This document shows positions 11,299-23,244 of a stretch of DNA of 64,000 nucleotides, in pieces. The stretch is from the NCBI RefSeq assembly GCF_910594005.1, contig NC_057847.1, positions 52,528,001-52,592,000 of the forward strand. The letters are read 5' to 3'. Origin of the DNA: Cervus elaphus (Eukaryota; Chordata; Mammalia; Artiodactyla; Cervidae). Each line of letters starts with the position of its first letter. The first letter of the stretch is position 1. The translations under genes and the position numbers were made by a program. The notes under the pieces are model-generated. The model made no database searches and was not told where the DNA came from. It saw only the letters and a list, made by a program, of their open reading frames with translations.

Positions 11299-14200
11299 AA
11301 AAAAGTTTTTATATTAAGATTCCCTTCTACTGATAACTTTCAGAAATCACATCCATACTCTAAATATGTAAAGCCTAAGTACAATGGGATTTTCTGATGT
11401 CTGGCTCATATTAAGTGCTTTAATAAATATATTCTTTACTTTTTTCTACTTGAGCAAATAGTATAACATATATTAACTTAAGAAGCTAAAGTCAGCTGAA
11501 AAATAAAAAAAAGAGATAAGTAAGATTTCTTACAGGTCTAGTTCTCTCATGTTCTCATCACTATGCTTATGGAATACCCTTATGTTCTTTCAAGTAGATT
11601 TTCAAAGACAGTAAAACATGTAGAGAGACCTGTTTTCCTAAAGGCCTCCTGAGACCTTCCTCCTGGCTTCCTTCAACTTCCCCCATTCTCTTTCTTTAAC
11701 CCAATTAAGTCCAGGAGCCTGGCTACATTTCAGATAAGGCTAGGCTGAGAGAGTTGGAGATAGTCTTGTTTTCTTTCCTTGGAAGAATGAAGATCTTTTG
11801 GAAGAGAATGCAAGGCGGAGCTTAGAAAATGGATGGTGAATGGACCAGGCCATTCACCTGGTCACCTGATTAGCTCTGGGAGTTCCCAGGGCTACAAAAT
11901 GTTCACATTGAGAAGGAGGCTGTAGCAAATTACGAATGGGAGCCTGCAGGAGGAGAGAAAGATAGTGTGGGCCACCTGGCCATGGCAGTGTGGCAGCCAC
12001 CGAGGGGATGAGATGAAAGAGGGCAGACACTTACAGACATCCCCTCTGGCTACTCCGCTTTTGTCTAGGTTCAGCCTCACTTACTCGAACGCCTGGTTCA
12101 TCATTTTGAAGTTGCAAACCTAAGTGGAAACTTCAGAAGCATCCAAAACATCCAAAAACACATTCTGAATGATCTTTCATGCAGGAAGTTGACGAAAGGC
12201 TGATGGGCAGCAGGAGCATATTTTATAATCCACCTTTTAAGCTTTTGCTTTCTTCTCCCCTCAGGCACACAGTCTCCTTTGTCTGCCTTATGCTGCTTGA
12301 CTCACCCGATAGTGCATTCACTCAGTCTGACACAAATCTGCACATCTGCCTCATGGCTGGAGCAGGTCTCTTCTCCGTGTGGCTGGGCTTAGGCAAACCT
12401 CACATTCAAATGAATCACAACCGTTTTCATATTTGAGAGGCTGCTGTGATCATATCCTGAGTTATCTCTTTAGAATCACATCTTCATATACTATCATACG
12501 TGCAATGGCCTGGGGACAGTGGCTTGGATTTTATATCCAACTTAGTATTCATTTGTCAGAGTAAATTGGGCTTGAAACTTGATCGTGAGACTTCAAGCAA
12601 CTATGCAACCCACGGTCTCTCATTTTACTGTTTTAGGTAGTTGGCTCTTAAGTTCAAGATCCATGAGGGGTAACAATGCTTTGTTCCACAACCGCGAGAG
12701 AAGAGGGCAAAGGTGAGTGCTTAATAGAAGGATGTAATGGTGATTATAAATATTGAGATACCTGTGAGCAGAAGGGTTACACAACAATTTCTCTCATCCA
12801 TAGTCTTTGAACATATGCAGACAGATAATGATCATTCGGACTCATCTACTCGCATGAGCATATATAGAATGCATATATTTTCCCTTATAGTTTATTTTCA
12901 AAATAGATAAAAAAGTAAAGTCCTTATAAACTGGAGTGCTAGTGCTGGTGTGATGTTTTTAATATCCTGTTTCACTTCAAACATCTTATTTTTTTCCCAA
13001 CCAGCCATACAAATCTACTCCATTTTCATCTCTTTAGTGGGGAAAGGCTTATTAGGAAAAAAATGGATAATGGCAAAACTAAGAAAAGCAATTAGGTTTG
13101 TGTAAAACACAATGTACCATAGTAGTGTATGCAAACTTAAATAAGGCTTTTTAGTTCAGAGCAACCAAAACACTTTTGCCAACCTAAAAATAACTTTCTT
13201 CTCATTACTTTGAGCCCACAGTCAGCAACACCTAGAAGGACAAGAAAAAACAACCCATAAATGGTTTCATAGATGTCCTGCAGAGAAGTTGAATTGTATG
13301 TTTTTAATTATATGCATTAATGTCTCCAAGAAAAAAAGTGCCCAATAACAATGCTTTCGCAAAGGTAATAATACTCCAAACTAGGCTCCAAAATAATCAT
13401 TTAACTGGGTATTATATAGGAGGCCTTTGAAGCAGTGGAACATTTTCTAATTATCTGGCAAATACTTTTTGAATACATGCAACCTTTGCTTCTGAATTTT
13501 GTTCTTCTGTCTTCACCATGTATATATGTGGTCTAATAAGTTGGAAATATTCCAGCACAATGCATGATGCTTAAATAAATTTATTGATGGAAGATCATTC
13601 TCACACACTGGAGAATGATCAAGACCTACTTGTAATTTAAATGCCACCTGTAGACTCCATGTAAGACTATACATAGTTCTCAAACCTGCCCCTCCCACCT
13701 GCCTTCCGGGATACAGTACCTTTAAGCTTCATTCCTTCTGAATGTTCTTTCTGTTTACCATTAAATGCAGCAGCAGTTTAGAACAATCCTCCAAATTCTT
13801 GCCTGTTCATTCTCATTTTAATGGAATATGTCTGTGCATCATTTCCAAACTGAATGTTGACTAATGCCCATGCTGCGGGTGGTATTCTTAGAGGAGAGAG
13901 ATAGTTGGGGAAGGAAAGAGCATGAGGCACTACAGGCCTGGTATACCACTGGTTTATCTGAGAGACCAAAAGATGTACAAGGAACTTAGTACCCCAGGGA
14001 CAGGGAAGGAGCCAGTAGAGGAAAGGGACTCTCAGAGAGGGAGAAGGAAAGTCTCTCAACTACTTCAAAATTTTACCTGTCATAGGCCCTCCCAGATTGC
14101 TCAGACTCTCTCCCCACTTCCTGATAAGCTATATATAAAAGTTATTTACTCTGCAGTATAATGCAAAATACCACTATTTTGATTCAGTAGAAAAAATATT

Positions 14201-14786
14201 ATATTTTCTATTACTTTCTTATGCGTGGTGCCACTCATTCTGCATAGTCACTCACAAAGGAACAAAGCTAGTCCTTCCTGAATGCACAGTAATATAATAC
14301 TTTTGATGGAGTATCTTATTTTGTAACAGAAAATATATTAGTTCATTGGCATATTTATCAGGTTTAAAATTTACATGTCCCCATCCAAATGTGGAAAAAC
14401 CTAAATTTTATTATTTCCCTATCATGGAACTAAACTTCATAAAAGTCCCCAATTTCATTGATAGACAAAATCTTTCTATTTGCTCATTCAAGGGATGTGA
14501 TTTATTTTGAATTTTACAGGGTGCCATCATGAAGACTCAGTCTTTTCAAGCTCAGGGCTGCTTACTTGAATCCATTTTCAAGGTGATGTATTGGAGCTGG
14601 ACAAAATAGAACAGTGTTTGGCCTATGGCTGGTCAGGCAGGATCATGGAAAAAAAAAAAAAAAGAAACTTTTGAAATAGGCAAAAATTATGATTGGATAT
14701 TGTTCTGCCTAGCACACCGTTATGGGTTATATGATTCTATAACACTCTCCCACTTTGCCTTTGAATTATTTTACAATATTTTTTGT
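11299..14786. other. 3.5 kb without recognised recent insertions
   Basis: Contains no Bov-tA, BovB or CHR element and no defensible exon. Composition is mixed at 11640-12440 and A+T-rich after 12700. A perfect 10-bp inverted repeat with an 8-nt spacer lies at 13593-13620. An A-run lies at about 14649-14662. Open frames of 79-93 codons near 13778-14161 overlap in antisense and look incidental. Confidence 0.55.
13593..13620. repeat. Perfect 10-bp inverted repeat (stem-loop)
   Basis: gatcattctc and gagaatgatc are exact reverse complements separated by 8 nt. The stem has four G/C pairs and does not extend further, so it is too short for a pre-miRNA. It is reported as a structural feature only. 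Confidence 0.85.
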
Positions 14787-15009
14787 AGCAAGGGCTCAGC
14801 GGTAAAGAATTTGCCTGCTGATGCAGGAGATGCAGGAGACAGAGGTTCAATCCTTGGGTTGGGAAGATTCCCTGGAGTAGGTAATGGCAACTCACTCCAG
14901 TATTCTTGCCATATTTGACAGGAAAATCCCATGGACAGAGGAGCCTGGAGGGCCACAGTTCATGGGGTCACAGTGAGTTGGACACTACTGAAGCAACTGA
15001 GCATGCAAT
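14787..15009 (+). mobile_element. Bov-tA SINE
   Basis: The tRNA-like head is decayed ('agggctcagcggtaaagaat'), followed by the body ('ggttgggaagattccctgga') and tail ('ggggtcacagtgagttggac'). About 10 bases beyond the usual consensus ('atatttgaca') sit in the middle near 14912. No convincing TSD. Confidence 0.9.
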
Positions 15010-15710
15010 AGCAGTGGTAATGTTTCTTATTCATAGCATTGCAAATTAATTTTGTCCAGTTGGTTGTGACTGATGATTACACTGATGTTGCAGAGTTTGG
15101 TATTTATTATAAATTGATTTCATCATTTGAGATTACTTAAATAAATGTGTGATCTTTGAAGTCTTCTTTCACACATTTGAGAAATATTTCTCACCCCATT
15201 TATTAGTTAAGTAAGATATTTGGCCCATGTACATTTTATGTGTGTAGGAGAGCCATGGTTTTTACTCCAACAAGTCAATCTCTGATGACCTTCACCAACC
15301 TCTCCTCTAGGTGTAAGTGCTCTTCCCTGGCCTCTGGTGATGAACTTGTTCTTAATGCATTTCCTGCTCAAAGGCTCAGGGGTAGTGTTACTAGGTCTGT
15401 TTTCTTAACACGATTGGAGGGCAAGGATCCCAACTTTGCTGACTTTCGCATCCACTCTCACTGGTAATGAACCCTCTAGCTAGTCCCTGGCTTTCATCTG
15501 TTAATTTACCCCTTGCCACGAGGATCTCCTGAACTACTGGTAAATTTGAATATTACCTTCTGCTCCCTACTGGAAGCAAACATGATTTGTTTGATAACTA
15601 CATCCTACAGAGAAGGAAAATCCAGGCTACAACTTCTGATATTTTAGTGCCTTATATATTTTACTGCCATTTTTACTCTATTAACCTACGTAGTCACTAA
15701 GAAGATTTTA
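15010..15710. other. Unassigned stretch
   Basis: About 700 bases with no recognised repeat. A 75-codon open frame (15240-15467, +) has no known motif. Confidence 0.5.
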
Positions 15711-15842
15711 GGTCAATTTTTTTTTTTTTTTTTTGACCACAAACTGCTGCATGTGGGATCTTAGTTCCTGGACCAGGGGTGAACCCACATCCCCTGCATT
15801 GGGAATGGGGAGTCTTAACTATTGAACCACCAGGGAAGTCCT
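15711..15842 (-). mobile_element. CHR-type SINE, truncated
   Basis: On the + strand: an 18-nt T-run (the poly-A tail of the reverse-strand element), then 'gcatgtgggatcttagttcc', 'cccctgcattgggaatgggg' and 'accaccagggaagtcct', the tRNA-like head. It lacks the middle of the longer copies. Confidence 0.8.
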
Positions 15843-16420
15843 CGAAGATGATTTCATGTATAAGTTCCAATGGCCTTTCAGAGAGGAGACTCAAATTTCT
15901 TCTAAAATTGCCCATTTTCCTTTTTTAAAAAATGTTTCCTCCTGGGGCCAACTTCTCTGAAGGATTCTAGCAGCATTTTCATCAACTTTTATTTTTCAAA
16001 TCTTTCCTCACACAGAACATGGTTCTCCTACCCCTTCCCTGAACTCTGAAGGCTCTTTAACCTCCTTCCCAAGAGGCAGAAATTTTCCTTTTTGAGTTCC
16101 TCAATTTCTATGTCTTGGGTCTCATGCTTTTGATATGTAAAAAGTGCTTTGGGAATTTAGATGGCATCCTTTCTCCTGACAGATACTTCACAATCACCAT
16201 TTCACTGAAGACTGAAAAACAGCCAACTTTGAAAGTTAAAATTGAAAAAAAAAAGTACCATTATCTAAGGTTGTACCAATCTTCTCCAAGCCTGGATAAA
16301 AGGAGTACTATACTGAACTAAACTAGTTTATTTTTTATGAACAATATTTCAGGGAGTATCTTAAATATACAGTGTCTCTTTTAAGTCTAATAACATTTCT
16401 ATTGAAAAATATTATTTATT
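15843..16420. other. Unassigned stretch
   Basis: A+T-rich sequence with an A-run at about 16243-16253 and no recognised repeat. A 68-codon open frame (16115-16321, +) is uninformative. Confidence 0.5.
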
Positions 16421-16698
16421 CTCATTGGAAGGACTGATGCTGAAGCTGAAACTCCAATACTTTGGCCACCTCATGCGAAGAGTTGTCTCATTGGAAAAGA
16501 CCCTGACGCTGGGAGAGATTGGGGGCAGGAGGAGAAGGGGATGACAGATGATGAGATGGCTGGATGGCATCACCAACTCGATGGACATGAGTTTGAGTAA
16601 ATTCCGGGAGTTGGTGATGGACAGGGAGGCCTGGCGTGCTGCGATTCATGGGGTCGCAAAGAGTCGGACACGACTGAGTGACTGAACTGAACTGAACT
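16421..16698 (+). mobile_element. BovB LINE 3' end (about 280 bp)
   Basis: Starts in the C-terminal coding part ('ctgatgctgaagctgaaact'), passes a GGRRRRG-type basic stretch (here broken by an in-frame stop in 'ggggatgacagatga'), and ends in the 'cacgactgagtgactgaact' tail with its repeated 'gaact' units. It is a 5'-truncated, non-functional insertion. Confidence 0.9.
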
Positions 16699-16786
16699 AA
16701 AGATGCTTGATCATCTTACCTTAAAATAAGAATATTATCTGGATTATCCTAATGTAATCACATGGATCATTTAATATGCAAGAGGT

Positions 16787-17335
16787 AGCCATGAAATTAA
16801 AAGACACTTGCTCCTTGGAAGGAAAACTATGACAAACCTAGACAGCATATTAGAAAGCAGAAACATTATTTTGTTGACAAATGTCCATATAATCAAAGCT
16901 ATGGTTTTTCCAGTAGCCATGTACAGATGTGAGAGTTGGACCATAAAAAAGGCTGGGTGTGGAAGAACTGATGCTTTAAAACTGTGGTGCTGGAGAAGAC
17001 TCTTGAGAGTCCCTTGGCCTGCAAGGAGATCAAACCAGTCAATGCTGAAGGAAATCAACCCTGAACACTCATTGGAAGGACTGATCCTGAAGCCGAAGCT
17101 CCAATACTTTGACTACCTGATGTGAAGACACAACATATTGGGAAAGACCTTGATGCTGGGAAAGATTAAAGGCAAAGCAGAAGGGGGTGGCAGAGGATGA
17201 GATGGTTAGATAGCATCACTGACTCAATGGACATGAATTTGAGCAAACTCTGGGAGATAGTGGAGGATAGAGGAGCTTGCTGTGCTATAGCCCATAAGGT
17301 TGCAAAGAGTCGGACATAACTTAGAGACTAAACAA
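16787..17335 (+). mobile_element. BovB LINE 3' fragment (about 550 bp)
   Basis: An open frame (16808-17125) reads through the BovB C-terminal region, including VFPVAMYRCESWTIKK and WCWRRLLRVPWPARRS-like motifs, then stops at 'ctgatgtga' where intact copies read on. The tail ends 'ttagagactaaacaacaacc', a different 3' end from the 'actgaactgaact' copies nearby, so two BovB tail types lie side by side. Confidence 0.9.
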
Positions 17336-17495
17336 CAACCACTGAAATATGTGGATATATTTGTTTCAGTAATTACTGTTATCCTTCATAATTCTTTATA
17401 GATGTTAAAGTTATTTTTACCTGGAATCAAGGCAACTAACAATTAAAAACCATATGCAATGAGATCTTGACTGCTAGTTTTATACTTTTGTCCTG

Positions 17496-17710
17496 CATGC
17501 ATGCTTAGTGATGTCCAACTTTTTTGTGACCCTATGGACTGTAGCCCACCAAGCTCCTCTGTCCATGAGATTTCCCAGTTAAGAATACGGAGAGGGTTGT
17601 CATTTCCTCCTCTAAGAGATCTTCTCAATCTAGGGATTGAAGCCGCGTATCTTGAATGTGTCTCCTGCATTGGCAGGCAGATTCTTTACCACTGTGCCAC
17701 CTGGGATGCA
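17496..17710 (-). mobile_element. Bov-tA SINE
   Basis: Full-length but diverged. The tRNA-like head lies at the right end ('gtggcacagtggtaaagaat' on the reverse strand) and the tail at the left ('gcttagtgatgtccaact'). CpGs have mostly decayed. No clear TSD. Confidence 0.9.
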
Positions 17711-18089
17711 CTGTCTTACTTTAGGATGCCACCGATTCTTGCCAGAGGAATTTACATCTTCTAACTCTGGTCACTGATTCCAGACGCACCTTATTTCAAC
17801 CCATTCCCCAAACTCTAAAGAGGTCTTCCATGTAACAATTTAATGGGGTGTGATCTCTACTACTCTCCATAGACACACTTATGTTTTAGTATTCTAAATT
17901 ATTCTGTTTAGCATTGTATTCTCACTGTTTTCTAACAATGCTTTTCAAACCTTCTTAGTTTTATATTTGCATTAGAATCCCTGAGACAATAGGATTTGAA
18001 AAGAAAGCTTTGTATTCTCAATCAGACTCTAATGTTTAAAAGAGTGGCCATGGGCAAGTTACAGGAACTCCCCAAGCCTTAGGAAAATA
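17711..18089. other. Unassigned stretch before L1
   Basis: Includes weak hAT-like wording around 17940-17995 ('gcttttcaaaccttcttag', 'gcattagaatccctgag') that is too short to assign. Confidence 0.45.
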
Positions 18090-19135
18090 GGAAGAGAATT
18101 CCCTTAAAGTTATAAAAAGTGTCTATGAAGTAGATAGAGCTAATAATGTACTTGATGGTGATAGACTGAATGCGTTCCCTCTAAGGTTAGGAAAGAGGCA
18201 AGGATGTCTGCTCTTATCATTCTTTTCAGTATAGAACAGCAATTCCATCCAGTATTATTAGATAAGAAAAGGAAATAAAAGTCATAGAGATGAGAGAGAA
18301 AGAAATATAATATTCCCATTTGTAGGTTACATGGTTGCAAATTTCCAAGGAATCTAGCATTCACACCCAGCACTCCCCACCAAATCCTAGACTAAAAAGT
18401 GAGTTAGCAAGCTACAGGGCACAAGATAAGCATACCAAAATCAATAGTATTTTTTTAACTAGCAAAAAAAATGTGAACGCTGAAATTAAAAACGTAATAA
18501 CACTTATGATGAAATAGGTTTGGGTGGACTCCGGGAGTTAGTGATGGACAGGGAGGCCTGGCATGCTGCAGTTCATGGGGTCACAAAGAGTCGGACACAG
18601 CTGAGCGACTGAACTGAACTGAACTGAACACTTATGATAGCTCAAAAATGAAGAAATATTTAAAGTACAAATCCAACAAAATTACATACAAGACTTTTAT
18701 GCTGAAAGCAACAAAATTCTGGTAAAAGAAATCAATGAAGTTCTAAATAAAGGAGAGACACCTTGTGTTCATGGCTTGGAAGACATAACATACTAAATAT
18801 ATTAATTCTCCTCAAATAGAATTAATATAATTGCTATCAAAATGTCAGTAGAGATTTTTATAAATATAGACAAGATTATTATAAAATTTACATGGAAAGG
18901 GGAGGGAACTGGAATAGCTTAACATAACTTTGAAAAACAGAAGTGGAAGAAATCAGTCTATTCAATTTCAAGATTTATTAGATTGCTACGTCAAACAAGA
19001 CTGTGTGGTATGAATGCATATAAAGGTATGAATGCATAGATTAGTAAAAGAAAATAGAGCACTCAATTAGGGCCACATAAATATTTCCAACTGATTTTTT
19101 TACAAAGGCACAAGATATTACCATTGGGACAACCT
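18090..19135 (+). pseudogene. L1 ORF2 C-terminal relic, interrupted
   Basis: Follows L1 ORF2 in order: 'gactgaatgcgttccctcta', 'aggcaaggatgtctgctctt', 'aaaaggaaataaaagtcata', and later 'tatagacaagattattataa' and 'acaagactgtgtggtatgaa'. The polymerase FADD site is ruined: 18319-18330 reads F-V-G-Y. Stops and indels break the frame throughout. The element is interrupted by a BovB tail (18511-18626), so it is older than BovB. It makes no protein. Confidence 0.85.
18511..18626 (+). mobile_element. Very short BovB 3' tail inserted in L1
   Basis: Only about 108 nt of BovB ('gtttgggtggactccgggag' to 'gaactgaactgaact'), preceded by 8 nt (gaaatagg) that match neither L1 nor BovB. Perfect 12-bp TSD aacacttatgat at 18499-18510 and 18627-18638. 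It is an extreme example of 5' truncation. Confidence 0.92.
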
Positions 19136-19229
19136 AGATGAAGAGTATAAGCATCTTTTTCATATTATTTCTTACAATAACATGTAAATCTACAAGCAAA
19201 AGTTTAACAAGACAAAATTATGATCAATG

Positions 19230-19365
19230 GGACAGCAACACCATCACCGAGCAGCATGTTTGAAACAAAGAATCAGAAGCCACGTCCCAAACCTACTGAA
19301 CCAGGTATTGAAAATCCTCTGGCAATTGATGTGCATATAAAGTTTGGAGAAGCAGTGCTCTAGAC
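19230..19365 (+). mobile_element. MER20-like hAT DNA-transposon relic
   Basis: Order matches the MER20-type element: 'agcaacaccatcaccgagca', 'cccaaacctactgaacca', 'gaaaatcctctggcaattga', then 'gtttggagaagcagtgctc'. Heavily diverged and non-coding. Confidence 0.6.
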
Positions 19366-20180
19366 AATATCAAAACTTTGGCATTTAAATTATTCTGATA
19401 CTTTGCTGGTTTTATATCTCTGTTCACTTTTCATTTTGTAAATTAAATTTTCTTATGTGTGGCAGATATACATTCTATAAAATAAAACAAACCAGACCTT
19501 TAAAGTATTTTATATTTAGAGCTTTTTTTCCCAAGCCCTTTGATTTATTGATACATTTCTTTTTTCCCTAATTTTACCACAAGAAATTCTAGTTATCTTT
19601 CTAATAATACTATTAGAATTGCAAAAATATGCCTTTTAATCTTTTATTGAAAACTGCTAACTTAACAGAACACAGTTTAGAAGTTTTTGTAAAATTTATG
19701 TGCCTAATCTATTAGGATCCAGAGTTATTTTTTCGCTTTAGTATAGCCCATAAAAACAACAGTGCTGGTATTTTTATTTTTATAATTTTCTGTAATATGT
19801 TAAACTATAACAAAATACATGCATTTTCTTATTCCTTGGACACTAAGGCTATTTCAAAGACTTACACTGAAGTATTAGCAATATTCTATAATATTACTCA
19901 TCACCAGTTCCAGTTTCATAACTTTTTCTCTAGAGCAATGAGGCTTGTGACTCATTTAGTGAAAGTTCCCATTGAGTGTGAAAGTTTTAACCAGGTTCCT
20001 CTGTGCGTCTACCTTGACCTTCCAAACACAAGGCTTGCTTTCTTCAGAATGCTCTATTCTTCAGCCTTGCAAAATGAAATCCTTGTTTTCCCAGGTCAGG
20101 AGTGCCTTGGGGGGTTTTAAGATCAAAATAATAACAACATTATAAAAAACACTTCCATATTTGTCTCCCCTCCTGACCTT
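19366..20180. other. A+T-rich unassigned stretch
   Basis: Contains a 107-codon open frame (19797-20120, +) without recognisable domain, and no repeat that I can identify. Confidence 0.5.
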
Positions 20181-20190
20181 TGAGAGCTTT

Positions 20191-21297
20191 TGTTGTTGTT
20201 CAGTTGCTCAGTTGTGTCTGATTCTTTGAGACACCACAGACTGCAGCATGCCAGGTTTCCCTGTCCTTCATCATCTCCTGGAGCTTGCTTAAATTCATTT
20301 TCATCGAGTTAGTGATGCCATCCAACCATCTCATCCTCTGTCATCTCCTTCTTCTCCTGCCCTCAATCTTTCCCAGCATCAGGGTCTTTTCTAATGAGTC
20401 AGCTCTTCACATCAGGTGGCCAAAGTATTAGAGCTTCAGCCTCAGCATCCAGTGAATTTTCAGGATTTATTTCCTTTAGGATTGACTGGTTGGATCTCCT
20501 TGCAATTCAAGGGACTCTCAAGAACTTCTCCAACACTACAGCTCAAAAGCATCAATTCTTCAGTGCTCAGCCTTTTTTATTGTCCAACTCTTAACATCTG
20601 TGCATAACTACTGGAAAAACCATAGCTTTGATTATATGGACCTTTGTCAGAAAAGTAATGTCTCTGCTTTTTAATATGCTAGGTTTGTCATAGCTTTTTT
20701 CCAAGGAGCAAGCGTCTTTTAATTTCACGGCTGCAGCCACTATCTGCAGTGATTTTTGGAGCCCAAGAAAATCAAACCTGTGATTATTTCCCAATCTATT
20801 TGCCATGAAGTGATGGGACTGGAGGCCATGACCTTCATTTTCTGAGTGTTGAAACTTAAGCCATCTCTTTCACTGTCCTCTTTCACCTTCGTCAAGAGGC
20901 TCTTTAGTTCCTCTTCACTTTCTGCCATAAGGGTGGAGTCATCTGCATATCTGAGTTCATTGATATACCTTCCACCATCTTGATTCCAGCTTGTGTTTCA
21001 TCCATCCTGGCATCTCACGTAATGTACTCTGCATATAAGTTAAATAAGCAGGGTGACAATATATAGCCTTGACATATGTACTCTTCCCTATTTTGGGACC
21101 AGTCCATTGTCCAAGTCTGGTTCTAACAGTTTCTTCTTGATCTGCATATAGATTTTGCAGGAGGCAGGTAAAGTGGTCTGGTATTCCCATCTCTTGAAGA
21201 ATTTTCCACAGCTTGTTGTGATCCACACAGTCAAAGGCTTTAGTGTAGTCAATGAAGCAGAAGTAGGTGTTTTTCTGGAATTCTCTTCCTTTTTCTA
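20191..21297 (-). mobile_element. BovB LINE, 1.1 kb, 5'-truncated
   Basis: Reads on the reverse strand from the reverse-transcriptase palm to the 3' tail. Visible motifs are FDCVDHNKLW, the catalytic YADD (20938-20949, intact), MAESEEELKSLL and the VFPVVMHRC region. Frameshifts split it into at least three open pieces. The flanks tgagagcttt (20181-20190) and tgagatcttt (21298-21307) match at 9 of 10 and probably form the TSD. No endonuclease domain is present, so it cannot move by itself. Confidence 0.92.
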
Positions 21298-21455
21298 TGA
21301 GATCTTTAGTCCACATAAAAATTGCTGCAAATTGTTCTGGTAGTCCAGGAAAATCAAACTCTGTATTTTATGCTCAGAGCTAACCTGTTGTTAGCATATT
21401 GCTTGATACAAAGTAAGTAATTAATAAATAGGTTATCTCGCTTGCTGATCATCAA

Positions 21456-21479
21456 GATATATATATATATATATATATT
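21456..21479. repeat. (AT)n microsatellite
   Basis: About 12 uninterrupted AT units. Confidence 0.95.
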
Positions 21480-21734
21480 CACCTATTTGTCGCTATATCT
21501 AATTACATGAATCTAAGAGACTGACTCAACTGATTCAGGAAAAAAATCTCAGCTATAAATCTGATGACTCAAGTCAACCACAATCTCTCTTAAGAGCATA
21601 AAATTAAAAACAGAAACTCATTATGACATTCATTAGTGAGAAAGAAATAGAAAAATCATGATATAGGGGTTAAGAAAAAGTCCAGTGAAGCACATTCAGC
21701 ATGGTTATAGTTACATAGTAATGATAAAAATTTT

Positions 21735-21955
21735 TTATTGATATTTATTGAGCATATATGATACTCTGCGTCATTTGAGTCTCACAAAAGTCCTGTGAGG
21801 TCAGTGAAGTTATTATCCCAACACCACAGAAATGAAGAAATAGAAGCTCACAGAGGTGAACTGACCAGCCAAGGTCAAAAGCATATATGTGAGAATCTTA
21901 GGATTCAAACTCCAATTTGTCTGATGAGAGGACTGAGCTCTCAACCTGGTATCAG
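21735..21955 (-). mobile_element. MIR SINE relic
   Basis: The reverse-oriented MIR order is clear on the + strand: 'tattgagcatatatgatac', 'tcacaaaagtcctgtgaggt', 'gaagaaatagaagctcacag', 'aggattcaaactccaatttg'. It is one of the better-preserved MIRs in the window. Confidence 0.8.
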
Positions 21956-23018
21956 AGAAAACTATTTGGCGATAGGGGAGAAATAAGGACTCCAGAATCT
22001 GGACATTAATTCTAACTGGGAAGCTCTTGAGTGAAGGTGCCTGAGTTGAGGTCTTTACAGTTTATGAAGATCCAGGATTCTCCCAACACTGATCTTGGCA
22101 AAAGCCTGCTAAAGACTTTTCTTTAGAATATTCATGATATCTCATTATTTTTCTTATAGCACACAATTCAAATTGTTGTGGGTTTTAGTGGATCTCAGAT
22201 CCTTTACAACATAATGACTCCAAAATAAGTCTAAGATTATCTTACTGTACTAAGGAAGTAGTCCTGCCATCTACTGCATGCATCTACCACTTTGTTTCTC
22301 TCCTGATACGGATATTTCAGTGCTATTAGAGCCAGTGAAATGTCCCCCATTCCCAAGTGCCTACTATACTCTTGTTCTTATCCCAAATCATCTATCCCGC
22401 AATAAGATCTCCAAGACTCACCACACTGAAATACCATCTCCAACTTTTCTACATTCCAACTGTCAGCTGATCTACTGCTCAGACATTGTGACATTTTCAT
22501 GCTCAATAGAAACCCTGAATAAGGAAAAGTTCCTCACACTCTTCTACTTACCCCCACCTGCTTTGATCACACTAGGACAGAGGTTGCAAAGTACTATTGC
22601 CGTGGGCTTCAGTGATTCCAATGAAAGAGTCCTTTCAGTTTCTGGTCAGTCTTTGCAATCTTTTTGCTTCCTTGGGAGCCAGGCATGAGGCCAACAAAGC
22701 CAGAGGACAATCTCAGTGACCTATATCCAAAACCATACTGGATTCAAAATTTCCTCTTTCATCTAACACTGACTCATTGTCCTTGGAATACATTTGGGTG
22801 CCTCTTGGGAGTTATTTTTTCTTTGGATTAAATACGCCAGTTGAAAGACCAAGAAAGGGCACTTAAGATTGTGTTCTAAGTTGCACTTTAGTTGATGAAA
22901 AGAATGTGACTTAAGTGGGAGGTTAGGAGAATCTATCTCTCTCATGACAGATAGTTTGAGTGGAAGTTGAGGTTTCACAGGTAAAGAAAGATCAGATCAG
23001 AACTGGAGGTTCTCAAAC
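21956..23018. other. Unassigned stretch with a 136-codon open frame
   Basis: The frame at 22278-22688 (+) would give a product with many P, S, L and C residues and no motif that I know. It has no Kozak, splice or promoter context that I can see. No repeat is recognised around it. Confidence 0.5.
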
Positions 23019-23029
23019 ATAGTTTTAGT

Positions 23030-23233
23030 GTGTGTGTGTGTTCATTTGCTAAGTCATGTCCAACTTAACAAATGAAGCCCAACAGGTTCCTCTGTCCATG
23101 AAGTCTTTCTAGGCAAGAATTCTGGAGTGCATTGCTATTTCCTTTTACAGGGGATCTTCCCAGACCACAGATCAAACCTGCGTCTCCTGCATTGGCAGGT
23201 GGATTCTTCACCACTGAGCCACCTGGGAAGCCT
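23030..23233 (-). mobile_element. Bov-tA SINE with (GT)n tail
   Basis: The tRNA-like head is at the right ('ggcttcccaggtggctcag' on the reverse strand). The tail side carries a short GT run (the element's CA tail). Perfect 11-bp TSD atagttttagt at 23019-23029 and 23234-23244. Confidence 0.95.
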
Positions 23234-23244
23234 ATAGTTTTAGT

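Noticed and set aside
17940..17995. hAT DNA-transposon fragment
   Set aside because: Match limited to two short phrases without terminal repeats or TSD.
20957..21316. 119-codon reverse open frame that looks like a protein gene
   Set aside because: It is BovB reverse-transcriptase sequence (DCVDHNKLW motif) inside a truncated LINE, mostly bounded by a TSD; it is not a host gene.
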